Counted from the stretch's first letter, positions 8,482 to 18,200 are shown. The stretch is DNA of 26,406 nucleotides from JAZDFC01 sp043808235 (GCA_043808235.1 JAZDFC010000055.1:1-26406); one strand, 5' to 3'. Notes: generated by a model from the sequence alone, not told the origin. A program made the numbers and translations.

Positions 8482-11400
8482 TTGATAGACAATTATCTGA
8501 AAAAACTCAGTGAGCAATATGCTTCGGGTGATAGTCGCGAGGAATCCTTTTATGATTCTTTAAAACAACTGATTGTCGAGCATTCGGAAACAAAACGTAA
8601 GAAAATTCATGTTACAATTCTTCCGAAGAAAACAGATGCAGGCAATCCGGATTTTAAAATTTCCGATAATCACAACCGTGTTATCGGATATATTGAAGCA
8701 AAAACAATCGGCGCCGACCTTGATAAATTTGAGCATACCGATCAACTGCAAAGATACATTAACACTTTCCCGAATGTAATTCTTACCAACTTCACTGATT
8801 TCCGGTTATACCGCGATGGGAAATTTGTTGACAAGGTTTTCATTGCGCGTTCGATGATTATAAAAAAACTTGAAACAGTTCCTCCATCGGAAAATGTGAG
8901 CGAATTTTTCGAATTGCTTGAGCGCTTCCTTTCTTATTCAATCCCAAAATCATTTAACGCAAAATCGCTCGCGGTCGAATTGGCAAAGAGAACCCGGTTT
9001 CTGAAAGACCAGGTTATAGCGGAGGAACTTCGCAGCGGTGATAAAAATCTTATCGGATTCCATGCGGCATTTAAAGAGTTTTTAATTGCTGGAATTGATG
9101 AAGAAGAATTTGCCGACCTTTACTCTCAAACAATTACTTACGGATTGTTCGCAGCCCGACTTAGAGCAGATAAAGCTTTCAACAGAAGACTTGCTTTCGA
9201 TTTTATTCCCAAAACAATTGGAATTTTAAGAGATATTTTTCGATTCATTTCCGGCACTGATTTGCCGGAACAAATGCAGTCGATAGTTGATGATATTTCC
9301 GATGTACTCGATGTTGCCGATACGAAGAAAATTCTTGAAGATTATTTTGTGCAGGGAAAAGGCAGCGATCCCGTGCTTCATTTTTACGAAACCTTTCTTG
9401 AGATTTATGATCCCGTAACAAGGGAGAAACGCGGTGTTTATTATACACCCGAGCCGGTGGTTTCATTCATTGTTCGCTCGCTGCATATCATTTTAAAAGA
9501 AAAATTCGGGATGACAGACGGATTGGCAAACAGCGGGGTAACGCTTCTCGATCCCGCCGGCGGCACATTAAGTTTTCTTGCCGAAGCGATAAAAATAGCA
9601 GTAAAAGAACTTGAAGAAAGAATTGGCAAAGGGATTATACCGCCATTGATAAAGGAGCATATACTTGAGAATTATTATGCTTTCGAATTAATGATGGCGC
9701 CTTATGCAATAGGGCATATGAAGATGTCGTTTCTACTGGAAGAGCTTGGTTATAAAATGAACGATACCGAGCGGGTGAAATATTATTTAACCAACACGCT
9801 TGATATGGAGGAACTTGAGGAATCGAAATTCCCGACGATGTCCTCTCTATCGCATGAATCGCATGCTGCCGGAATAGTAAAAAGAGAAGAACCGATACTT
9901 GTCATTCTCGGTAATCCGCCTTATTCAATAAATTCTGCAAATACCGGTGAATGGATATCAAAAGAAATCAGAACATATTATGAAGTTGACGGCGAACCAC
10001 TTGGCGAAAGAAATCCAAAAGCGTTGCAGGATGATTATGTTAAATTTATCCGTTTTGCCCAGTGGAAAATTGATAAGGCAGGAAGCGGCGTTCTCGGTTT
10101 TATCACTAATCATAGTTATTTGGATAATCCTACTTTCCGCGGTATGCGCAAATCTTTGATGAATAGTTTTGATGAAATCCACATACTTGATCTTCACGGT
10201 AATAGTTTGAAAAAGGAAAAATCCCCCGATGGCTCGAAAGACGAGAATGTTTTTGATATTCAGCAGGGAGTGGCGATTGCTCTGTTTATTAAAGAAAGCA
10301 GAGATCATAAAATCAACAAAGTATTTCACCACGAGTTGTTTGGATTAAGGGAGAAAAAATATAGCTGGCTTGAAAAGAATGATTACCATGCCAAGCAATT
10401 CAAACAAGTTTATCCAGCCGTGCCGTGGTATTTATTTAAAAAAGGAAGCGCAAAAAAACTGAATTATTATCAGCAATGGATTAGTCTGCCGGATATCTTT
10501 CCCATAAATTCAACAGGCATTAAAACTCACCGCGATGATTTTGTAATTGCATTCGAGAAGAAAGAACTTATCGGCAGACTGAACCAACTGAAAGCTGCAA
10601 TGTACGACGATGACTTTCTGAAAAAGCAATATAAACTGGAAGATAACGGGGATTGGAATTTCCACGATGCTCGTGAAAGATTTTTTAAGGATGGTGATTG
10701 GAAAGAAAGGATTATCGATGTTCATTATAAACCATTCGACTTTAGAAAAATTTTCTTTGCTGATTACATGATAAATAGACCGAGATTTGAAGTAATGAAA
10801 CATGTGCTCAAAAAGAATATTTCACTTTGTTTTATGAGGCAGTATTCCGGTAACGATATGTATTCGCATGCTTTAGTTTCGGACTTCATTGTTGATAACA
10901 GAATATTTTTCAGCAGTAAAGGCACGGTGCAGTTTGCACCGCTTTATATTTATCTTGATGAAACTCCGAAAAGGAAAGGGACTTTTACACAGTTGATTAT
11001 GTTCGAACCTGAAATAAGCTATCAGGCGATGCGTCCGAATATAAATCCGGAAGTAATTGAGATGCTTGAGAAGCAATACAAAATGCCGTTTCATTTTCCG
11101 GTTGATAAAGAAAAGACAAAGGGGTTCTGCCCCGAAGATATATTTTATTATATCTATGCTGTGCTTTACTCGAACCTTTACAGAACAAAATTTATTGATT
11201 TTCTTAGGATTGATTTCCCGCGAATCCCATTCACAAAGGATTTTAAATTATTTATCAAACTTGCGAAGATAGGACAACGGCTCGCAGAACTGCATCTTCT
11301 TAAATCAAACGAGCTAATAAAAACAAAAACCAAATTCCCTATTGTATCTTCGAATAAAGTTGAAAAGCCGAAGTTTGAAAATGATACCGTTTGGATTAAT

Positions 11401-11610
11401 AGCGAGCAGTACTTTACGAAGATCAGTGAAGAAGTTTGGCATTTTCAAGTTGGTGGGTACCATGTCTGTGATAAATGGCTGAAGGATCGCAAAGGCAGAT
11501 TACTGACCAAAGAGGAGATTGATATATATTGCAAGATTGTTACATCACTTTCATTGACGATTGAGATACAAAAGGAAATCGACAAATTTATTTCCGATAT
11601 ACTGAACTAA
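8482..11610 (+). CDS. Single-chain type IIG/ISP-like restriction-modification enzyme
   Basis: A 1042-residue protein combining cleavage, methylation and recognition. Residues 1-125 form a PD-(D/E)xK nuclease (GNPDFKI with Asp57, GYIEAKT with Glu72 and Lys74, then Gln88). A helical connector (about 140-310) leads to a gamma-class N6-adenine methylase: GVYYTPEPVVSFIV (319-332, motif X), LLDPAGGTLSFL (355-366, motif I, SAM binding) and GNPPYS (477-482, motif IV, catalytic). From about residue 700 the sequence resembles the type ISP C-terminal specificity domain (YKPFDFRKIFF, RPRFEVMKHVL, FAPLYIY). Type ISP enzymes such as LlaBIII have a RecA-type helicase between nuclease and methylase; here no Walker A or DEAD-like box exists, so the layout is type IIG-like. 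TTG 8482 is preceded by an in-frame stop and only a weak GGA. No partner R, M or S gene is near. Confidence 0.88.
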   Translation: MIDNYLKKLSEQYASGDSREESFYDSLKQLIVEHSETKRKKIHVTILPKKTDAGNPDFKISDNHNRVIGYIEAKTIGADLDKFEHTDQLQRYINTFPNVILTNFTDFRLYRDGKFVDKVFIARSMIIKKLETVPPSENVSEFFELLERFLSYSIPKSFNAKSLAVELAKRTRFLKDQVIAEELRSGDKNLIGFHAAFKEFLIAGIDEEEFADLYSQTITYGLFAARLRADKAFNRRLAFDFIPKTIGILRDIFRFISGTDLPEQMQSIVDDISDVLDVADTKKILEDYFVQGKGSDPVLHFYETFLEIYDPVTREKRGVYYTPEPVVSFIVRSLHIILKEKFGMTDGLANSGVTLLDPAGGTLSFLAEAIKIAVKELEERIGKGIIPPLIKEHILENYYAFELMMAPYAIGHMKMSFLLEELGYKMNDTERVKYYLTNTLDMEELEESKFPTMSSLSHESHAAGIVKREEPILVILGNPPYSINSANTGEWISKEIRTYYEVDGEPLGERNPKALQDDYVKFIRFAQWKIDKAGSGVLGFITNHSYLDNPTFRGMRKSLMNSFDEIHILDLHGNSLKKEKSPDGSKDENVFDIQQGVAIALFIKESRDHKINKVFHHELFGLREKKYSWLEKNDYHAKQFKQVYPAVPWYLFKKGSAKKLNYYQQWISLPDIFPINSTGIKTHRDDFVIAFEKKELIGRLNQLKAAMYDDDFLKKQYKLEDNGDWNFHDARERFFKDGDWKERIIDVHYKPFDFRKIFFADYMINRPRFEVMKHVLKKNISLCFMRQYSGNDMYSHALVSDFIVDNRIFFSSKGTVQFAPLYIYLDETPKRKGTFTQLIMFEPEISYQAMRPNINPEVIEMLEKQYKMPFHFPVDKEKTKGFCPEDIFYYIYAVLYSNLYRTKFIDFLRIDFPRIPFTKDFKLFIKLAKIGQRLAELHLLKSNELIKTKTKFPIVSSNKVEKPKFENDTVWINSEQYFTKISEEVWHFQVGGYHVCDKWLKDRKGRLLTKEEIDIYCKIVTSLSLTIEIQKEIDKFISDILN

Positions 11611-11703
11611 AAAATTACTTCCAATCTTGCCCATAAAGTACATCCTAAAATTATTAATTAGCTCAACTGCCGATTTCTTTCTAACTTGAGTTTGTAAAAA
11701 GAT

Positions 11704-11708
11704 AGAGG
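11704..11708 (+). promoter_or_regulatory. Ribosome-binding site fixing the start at 11718
   Basis: AGAGG directly abuts an ATG at 11709, which leaves no spacing, but stands nine bases before the in-frame ATG at 11718. The second ATG is therefore the more likely start. Confidence 0.6.
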
Positions 11709-11717
11709 ATGAATAAA

Positions 11718-12095
11718 ATGGAATATGTTATTGACTATTTGCCGGACAAGGGATATGTAGCTGTTAAAAATGTAGGTAGATTGAACTTCCAGAAAGCAGA
11801 AAAATATTCCAAAGATGCAATAAAGCTCGCCCGTCAAAACGATTGCTCAAAATTTTTATTTGATCACCGGGCAACAAAAATAAGTGGAGGTGTAAACAAG
11901 ATTCATACCTACGGTGAGGAACTCCAGCAATTCGGTTTTAAAGATACTGACCATATTGCCATAATTCTTTCCGACAAAAATGATGATTTCGGTAAACCAG
12001 ATCAAATGGATCAAAACAGCAGATGGAGTGATATCAAATATTTCTCCGGTGATAATTTTAAGGAAGCTGATACTTGGCTTGCCAGCATTGACTAA
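11718..12095 (+). CDS. Small cytoplasmic protein, possible SpoIIAA/STAS-like fold
   Basis: A 125-residue protein from ATG 11718 (128 if the ATG at 11709 is used). There is no signal peptide. The order EYVIDYLPDKGYVAVKNVGRL, a helix with KAEKYSKDAIKLARQN, then SKFLFDHRATK and HIAIILSDKND follows a beta-alpha-beta pattern reminiscent of the SpoIIAA-like/STAS group of small regulatory domains, but no serine at the expected phosphorylation position is evident. I do not recognise the family with certainty. It lies about 100 bases after the restriction-modification gene, with its own ribosome site. There is no specific evidence that it works with that gene. Confidence 0.65.
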   Translation: MEYVIDYLPDKGYVAVKNVGRLNFQKAEKYSKDAIKLARQNDCSKFLFDHRATKISGGVNKIHTYGEELQQFGFKDTDHIAIILSDKNDDFGKPDQMDQNSRWSDIKYFSGDNFKEADTWLASID

Positions 12096-12335
12096 AAAAA
12101 AGCAAGTCTAATACTTCATCCCGCAATTCTTATTTACATGTTTAATTAATCTGCGTAACAAGCCACTTCTTACTTTGAGTTGTTGTTTATTTAGCCTAAA
12201 TTTGGGCTGTAATTAAATTTTGCTTCAGTTATACATCGTTGTTTGCAATTCTTAAAAGATATTCATTCATCCGTCCGCTGATTCAAAACGCAATAAATTT
12301 TCTACCATTTTATTTGAAAAGGGAAATCAAAATTA

Positions 12336-13622
12336 ATGTCATTCGAAAAAATCAATCTTATTAAACCAATCCAGAAAGCTCTTGCAGAAGAAGGCTATAT
12401 AATTCCAACACCGATTCAAAAACAGGCGATTCCATTTATACTCGAAGGAAAAGATTTACTTGGTTGTGCTCAAACAGGAACCGGAAAAACCGCGGCATTT
12501 GCTGTTCCTATTTTACAAATTTTATTTAACGAAAAAACAGCAGTAAACGAAAAGAGAATCATTCATTCTTTAATACTCACTCCAACACGGGAACTTGCTA
12601 TCCAAATTGGGGAAAGTTTTTCTACCTACGGTAAATATACAGGATTAAAAAATGTAGTTGTTTTCGGTGGTGTCCCACAAAAATCGCAAACAGATAAATT
12701 GAAACAAGGAATAGATATACTTATTGCAACTCCGGGCAGGTTGCTTGATTTAATGGATCAGAATTATATTAGTCTTAAGTATATAAAATTATTTGTGCTT
12801 GATGAGGCTGACCGGATGCTTGATATGGGGTTTATCAATGATGTAAAAAAAATAATATCTAAACTGCCTGCAAAAAGACAATCGTTATTTTTCTCTGCCA
12901 CTATGCCTGTGGAAATTGTCAAACTTTCCCGCACTATATTATCAAGCCCCGTAAAAGTTGAAGTGACTCCCGAATCACCGACGGTTGAGGCAATTAAACA
13001 AGGCGTTTATTATGTATCAAAATCGGATAAAAAATCACTGCTTGTTCACCTTTTAAAGGATAAGGCAATCAATTCGGCGCTTATATTTACACGCACCAAA
13101 CACGGGGCGGACAATGTAACAAGATTCTTAAATAAAGCGCAGATTCATGCAGAAGCAATACATGGAGATAAAGCTCAAAACGCCCGGCAGCGCGCTTTGA
13201 CTAATTTTAAAACAAAACAAACAAGAGTATTGGTAGCTACTGATATTGCCGCACGCGGTCTTGATGTGGATGAAATATCTCACGTTATTAATTATGAAAT
13301 ACCTAATATCCCGGAAACCTATATTCACCGTATCGGCCGCACCGGTAGAGCGGGTTTGAGTGGAGTCGCGCTTTCATTTTGCGATGCAGAAGAAAAAAAT
13401 TATTTAAAGGATATAAACAAGCTGATTACAAAGCCTATCCCTATTATTGAAGATAAAACGTTTAGTGCAACAGAGCTAGTGAGGGAAATCCCTAAGCATG
13501 TTAAAGAAAGAACTCATACAAGTAAAGCAAAAACCTTCCGAAGCAACGATCCGTTTAATCGCAAACCCAAAAGCAAAAAGAAATGGTCAAACAAAGCCTG
13601 GACGAATAAAAGCGGAGATTAG
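12336..13622 (+). CDS. rhlE: DEAD-box RNA helicase, RhlE type
   Basis: An ATP-dependent RNA helicase of 428 residues, acting in ribosome assembly and RNA turnover, often cold-related. All family motifs are present: Q motif around GYIIPTPIQKQAIP (20-33), Walker A AQTGTGKT (45-52), TPTRELA (82-88), TPGR (132-135), DEAD (156-159) with RMLDMGF, SAT (187-189), LIFTRTKHGAD (249-259), ARGLDV (306-311) and HRIGRTGRAG (331-340). A basic tail of about 55 residues (KAKTFRSNDPFNRKPKSKKKW) suits RNA binding and is typical of RhlE. AAGGGA stands about 10 bases before ATG. The upstream gap of 240 bases holds an imperfect palindrome at 12193-12208. A YwbE-family gene follows five bases after the stop, so the two form an operon. 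Confidence 0.95.
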   Translation: MSFEKINLIKPIQKALAEEGYIIPTPIQKQAIPFILEGKDLLGCAQTGTGKTAAFAVPILQILFNEKTAVNEKRIIHSLILTPTRELAIQIGESFSTYGKYTGLKNVVVFGGVPQKSQTDKLKQGIDILIATPGRLLDLMDQNYISLKYIKLFVLDEADRMLDMGFINDVKKIISKLPAKRQSLFFSATMPVEIVKLSRTILSSPVKVEVTPESPTVEAIKQGVYYVSKSDKKSLLVHLLKDKAINSALIFTRTKHGADNVTRFLNKAQIHAEAIHGDKAQNARQRALTNFKTKQTRVLVATDIAARGLDVDEISHVINYEIPNIPETYIHRIGRTGRAGLSGVALSFCDAEEKNYLKDINKLITKPIPIIEDKTFSATELVREIPKHVKERTHTSKAKTFRSNDPFNRKPKSKKKWSNKAWTNKSGD

Positions 13623-13627
13623 TAATA

Positions 13628-13822
13628 TTGGATGGTAGAAACCGAAATCTGATTAAAATCGGTGCACACGTAGCAATTGTACTCAAAGAAGACCAGCGCA
13701 CAGGTACACTTACGGAAGGTTATGTAAAAGATATTCTTACAAAATCTTTGAATCATCCGCATGGAATTAAAGTCCGTTTAGAAACCGGTGAAATTGGGCG
13801 CATTAAAAAAATATTGGAATAA
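13628..13822 (+). CDS. YwbE family protein
   Basis: A 64-residue protein of the YwbE (DUF2196) family, recognised by NRNLIKIGAHVAIVLKEDQ, RTGTLTEGYVKDILT and HPHGIKVRL with a closing GEIGRIKKIL. Its length matches the family, whose molecular role is not established; the fold is expected to be a small beta barrel. The start is TTG 13628, five bases after the helicase stop, with GGAG at 13614-13617 inside the helicase gene and ten bases of spacing. No in-frame ATG would preserve the conserved N-terminus (MDGRNR, like MNGQNR in relatives). Pairing with an RhlE helicase suggests, by inference, a role in RNA metabolism. Confidence 0.88.
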   Translation: MDGRNRNLIKIGAHVAIVLKEDQRTGTLTEGYVKDILTKSLNHPHGIKVRLETGEIGRIKKILE

Positions 13823-13910
13823 GTATAAACATTTCGAAAAAAGAGAGCATCGCTAATTTCAAATTTGATGAAATATAGTTAATCCAAAAGAAGTATACTG
13901 GTTTAATCCT

Positions 13911-13936
13911 TATGGGTGATTGTATTTCATCCCATA
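13911..13936 (+). other. Hairpin-forming sequence downstream of the helicase operon
   Basis: TATGGGTGA pairs with TCATCCCATA with one bulged base across a seven-base loop. No T run follows, so it is not a typical intrinsic terminator. It may stabilise the 3' end of the helicase-ywbE message or be chance. Confidence 0.3.
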
Positions 13937-14084
13937 ATTACAGATACTGAGTTTGGAATAAAATCTAATACTGTGATTTTTATAATTGCATCAATAGAAA
14001 TCTCCCTTAAATTGCACTGTTAGTTTTAATCAAGAATTCTTAACTGAAATTGTTATACTTGGTATAAAAAAAGGAGTGATAACC

Positions 14085-14213
14085 ATGAGTAAAGGTCAGA
14101 ACGCAAAAAAGACTGACAAAAAACAACCGGTCAAATCGCAGAAAGAAAAGAAAGCTGCCAAGAGGGATAAAAAAGATGAAAAGAAAAGACAAGGATTATC
14201 TGTGTCTTTTTGA
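14085..14213 (+). CDS. 42-residue lysine-rich protein
   Basis: A short reading frame opening MSKGQNAKKTDKK and containing repeated Lys-Glu-Lys-Lys-Ala runs, ending GLSVSF. Lysine makes up well over a third of the residues, so the protein is very basic and probably disordered. AAGGAG at 14071-14076 is eight bases before ATG, one of the strongest ribosome sites in the window, which argues for real translation. I recall similar tiny MSKGQ...KKEKKA(E)KR proteins in Bacteroidota genomes, with no known function. Binding to nucleic acid or ribosomes is a guess from charge alone. It stands free of its neighbours, about 260 bases after ywbE and 130 bases before the receiver gene. Confidence 0.72.
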   Translation: MSKGQNAKKTDKKQPVKSQKEKKAAKRDKKDEKKRQGLSVSF

Positions 14214-14344
14214 TAAACAAATTTGAATTTACGGGTTACCGGAATAATAATCAGCTTTGCATGATATAGAGGGAAACAAAATAAAATTCTATCGGTTATC
14301 GGGTAACTTTAATATTTATCGATTAATAAAACAAGAGGTCTGGA

Positions 14345-14725
14345 ATGGAAACGATACTGCCCAAATTATTAGTTTTTGAAGAGGATGATACGAATTTAAA
14401 AATACTCGCATTCTGTTTTAGAAACGATTTTCAAGTAAGTACATGCACTACCGAAAAAGAAATGAATTCTAAATTGAAAGATAACCAGCATGATTTATTT
14501 CTTTTAAATGTCTCAACAAAAGGTGATCAAAACGGATTTAAATTGGTAAAGGGATTGCGGCAACTACCCGGATACGAAACTACCCCTATTGTCATTGTAA
14601 CTGCGAATGTGTTTAAGAAAGATGAGAAGACAGCATTAGAATCCGGAGCGACTAAATTTTTCAAAAAACCAATTGAAAATAAAGTATTGATTGGCGAATT
14701 AAAAAAATGTTTGCCATTAACTTGA
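14345..14725 (+). CDS. Stand-alone receiver domain lacking the phosphoacceptor Asp
   Basis: A 126-residue CheY-like receiver with no output domain. The acidic patch is present (EEDD, 12-15), as are the conserved Thr in IVIVTANVF (about 85) and the Lys in FFKKPI (about 109). At the position where the fold carries the phosphorylated Asp (normally DLILMDIxMPG), this protein reads DLFLLNVSTKG, so residue 55 is Asn (codon AAT 14507-14509). The following Pro-Gly loop is also altered. It should therefore not be phosphorylated in the normal way and may work as a pseudo-receiver by protein contact. AGAGG (14334-14338) six bases before ATG supports the start. No kinase is adjacent. Confidence 0.85.
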   Translation: METILPKLLVFEEDDTNLKILAFCFRNDFQVSTCTTEKEMNSKLKDNQHDLFLLNVSTKGDQNGFKLVKGLRQLPGYETTPIVIVTANVFKKDEKTALESGATKFFKKPIENKVLIGELKKCLPLT

Positions 14726-14939
14726 TATAGAAACATTACACCGAAGATCATTCGAAAATTTGAAATTTGCACACACCAATTACTGCAGGTTTTCAAACTA
14801 ATTATCTGCGCTGAATAGGTAAGTTTATTGTTTTACGTTCAACATGATTTCCGAAATAGCGACTAAGATAACTCCGAACTTAAGAAAGTGCAATTTCACA
14901 ACGGAAAACGATCTTTATCAAAGAATAATTTATTGATCG

Positions 14940-14952
14940 GTCCAAATTGGAC
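14940..14952. repeat. Odd-centred palindrome, possible operator
   Basis: GTCCAA, one central A, then TTGGAC: a perfect inverted repeat of six-base arms, located about 40 bases upstream of the promoter-like boxes of the TonB receptor operon. Position and symmetry would suit a regulator site, but a 13-base palindrome can occur by chance. Confidence 0.3.
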
Positions 14953-14992
14953 TGTCCATTACAATATTTCCGCAATCGTTTGCACTTAGTGC

Positions 14993-15021
14993 TTGACTTT
15001 CAGTTCAGGCATTTTTATTTT
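14993..15021 (+). promoter_or_regulatory. Possible promoter of the four-gene TonB receptor operon
   Basis: TTGACT (14993-14998), a 17-base spacer, and TATTTT (15016-15021). The -35-like box is identical to the one proposed at 510. I found no TTTG/TAnnTTTG pair of the Bacteroidetes type in this leader. Confidence 0.35.
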
Positions 15022-15220
15022 CATGTCCGTTAAATTAAAATGTCAGAATCTTTTATGGCCGTCATGTGAAAAATTTTACTATTGCCCCTTTTTATCTGAC
15101 TTTAGACTACTGCTGCTCTAACAGCATTACCCCATCTTATTCTCTCCTCTGGAGTATTTATATAGATTGCCCTGCACGAGAAAACAATGATTTACCTAAT
15201 TTACAAGGAGTAACAATAAT

Positions 15221-18200
15221 ATGAAACAACTTTACAGGTTGATAGCAGTTCTGATGCTGTTAACAGTTGCAATGTCGTCTCCGGTTTGGTCTGGAACGAC
15301 TGGAAAAGTTGCCGGTACACTAACTGACAAAGATACCGGTGAGCCCTTATTTGGGGCGAATATTACCATTGTCGGAACATCGTTAGGCGCTGCTTCCGAT
15401 ATTGATGGTCAATATACAATTTTGCATGTTCCTCCTGGAACATACAATGTTAATGTAACTTATATTGGCTATCGAAAAGTAACAATCGAGAATGTTAGAG
15501 TTAACATTGATCAAACCACAAGGGTTGATGTTGCTCTCGAAATGGAATCGATTGTTGTCGGTGAAATGATCGTAGTAGCCGAAAGAGAATTAATTAAAAA
15601 AGACGTTGCCACTAGCGTTGTTGCTGTAACAAGTGAAGAGATTAAAGAATTACCCATCAACAGCGTTATTAGTGCGATCGGTTTGCAAGCCGGTGTAAAC
15701 GGCGGTTGGGGTGGTAACCCTAATTGGTCGGCGCAACCCACATACCAGCAAAATTACTCTCGTGGAAGAGTAAGTGTGCAGGGCGGATTGAGTATCCGCG
15801 GTGGCGAAGGCGATAATATATTGTTTATGCTCGACGGAGTTACTCTGCGAGATCCCCGAAATAATGAGCCGATTACTTCAATTCCTCTATCTTCTGTTAA
15901 AGAGGTTTCTGTTGAGCGCGGCGGTTTTAACGCCGAGTATGGTCAGGTTCGTTCGGGTATAGTAAACGTTGTCACCAGGGAAGGTGAAAAGTCAAGTTAT
16001 TACGGAAGTATTCAAACGAGGATGAGCCCAGCATCAAAGAAATATTCCTTGGTTGATGGAGCTTATGATGTTACGGATCCAAGATCATTTGTTCTTCGCC
16101 CATACTTCGATGATGAAGTAGCATGGACGGGAACAGGCTCATGGGATCCTTACACAAGAAAACAATACTCTGAATTTATGGGCTGGAATGAAATATCGAG
16201 AATTTTGTGTTCGGATAATAATCCGGATAATGATTTAACTCCGCTCGGCGCCCAGAGAGTATTTATGTATGAAACCAGGAAAGCTATGATTAATGATCAA
16301 CCGGACTTTAATTTAGATGCAGGTTTTGGCGGTCCGGTACCATACATCGGTAAGATGCTTGGTGATTTAAGGTTCTTTGTATCTTACATAGGAACTCGTG
16401 AAATGCTTTTAGTTCCTCTTACAAGACCCGATTATCGAGACTATAATATAACAGGTCAAATTACATCGGATATCACACCTTCCATGAAATTGCGTTTAAC
16501 GGGACTTGTGGGGAAACAGTATACATTGCGGCATAACTGGGACGGAACCGGATCATACTCATATGTTCGCTATCCCAGCCAGGTCGCAGGAAATGGAGGA
16601 GATAATTACTTAATGAGTATGTTCTCGGATTTCCATTTTTGTCTATCAGATATCGGTGTTCAATCACTTTCTGCTAAGGTGACACATACTATTAGTTCAA
16701 AAACATTTTACGAAGTTTCTTTCGAAACTTTTGCGCGCGATTACTATACACGTCCAACAGCATGGCGAGATACCTCGGCAACCTATGAGGTTATACCGGG
16801 CTTTTATGAGGATTCCAATCCTTTTGGTTATTGGCCGGGTAATACAAACGGTGTTGTCATTACGAGCGCAATGCATCAATCAAGGCCACGTGATAATACA
16901 AAAGTAAATTCTGCGACCTTCAAAGCTGATTTTACCAGCCAGCTTAATTTTGAAAATTTAATTAAAGCAGGTATCGAATTTAATTATAACGATCTTGACT
17001 TTGATTACGGAACGCAAACCACAAGTAAAGTAATTGCCAGTGTTGGTAAAGAGGAATATGATAGTAGAGTACAAATGCGCGTTTTCCCTTACCGGGCATC
17101 CGCATATGTTCAGGATAAATTAGAAGCCGAAGGCTTTACAATTAATGCCGGATTACGCCTCGATTATTATAATTCGAATAGTGAATGGTGGGATCTTAAT
17201 CCTTACGATGCTGCATTCTTCTCAACAAAGTATAAAACGACTACGGATTATGTTACAAAAGAATCGGAAGGTCAGTGGCAGTTAAGTCCCCGCTTGGGAA
17301 TTGCACATCCTATCACTGAAAACGCAAAATTGTTCTTTAATTACGGTCACTTTAAACAAGTACCGCAGTACGAAAGCCTTTTCAGAGTTTCAAGAAATAA
17401 TGATAACGCTATGCAAAGCTTTGGTAATCCAAACTTGATTCAAGCAAAAACAATTTCTTATGAATTGGGATTCGACTATATCTTTGCTGAGGATTTGTTG
17501 TTACAAGTTGCAGCATTTTATAATGATATAACCGATCAACAAGATTTTACAACATATATTTCCACAGCTGCAGGTTTCGCATACACAATGAGCAGCGCAA
17601 ATAATTATCAGGACACGCGCGGATTTGAAATTACACTGCGTAAGACTACCGGTCGTTGGTGGTCAGGTTTTGTTAATTATACATATCAAGTTAATACAAC
17701 AGGTCATTTTGGTAGTTCAAGAGAATTCGATAATCCTTCCGAACAAAAAAGTTGGGATGAAGCGACTGTTAACTTATACCAGGATAGACCAATTCCACAA
17801 CCGAACGCAAGAGCTAATGTTAATGTATTTACCCCCGATGATTTTGGACCTTTATTTATGGGACAGAATTTACTTGGCGGTTGGGCGCTTAATTTAGTGC
17901 TTAATTGGAACGCCGGTTACTGGACAACATGGAATCCTAAAAACCTTGCATCAATTGCTTATAACGTTGAATCGGAAGATTATTTTGATGCTACACTTAG
18001 AATTCAAAAAAATCTTGATATCGGCTCGTTCAATATTCAGTTGTTCGCCGATATAAGCAATTTGTTCGATACTTATCGTTTATGGAATACTAATGATCAG
18101 GACTATATGCTCTCACTTCACTTACCAGAGAGCGAAGCTTATGATAATATACCCGGCGATGATTTAGTTGGCGTTTATAGAGAACCGGGTGTGGAATTCC

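Larger units (their letters stand above)
14726..15220. other. Long leader region before the TonB receptor operon
   Basis: About 495 bases without a supported gene. It holds a perfect odd-centred palindrome (14940-14952) and a promoter-like pair (14993-15021). AAGGAG lies about ten bases before the receptor ATG. No tRNA, known riboswitch fold or open frame of note was seen. If the promoter-like site is real, the operon has a leader of about 190 bases. Confidence 0.5.

Noticed and set aside
9245..11272. Several open frames on both strands inside the restriction-modification gene.
   Set aside because: The enclosing frame has all expected nuclease and methylase motifs; the others are overlapping shadows without recognisable domains.
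13911..13936. Intrinsic terminator for the helicase-ywbE operon.
   Set aside because: The hairpin is convincing but no T run follows, so it is recorded only as a hairpin.
14726..15220. Riboswitch or small RNA in the leader of the TonB receptor gene, such as a cobalamin element.
   Set aside because: I could not find a conserved B12-box-like or other known riboswitch core, nor a stable multi-stem structure by eye.
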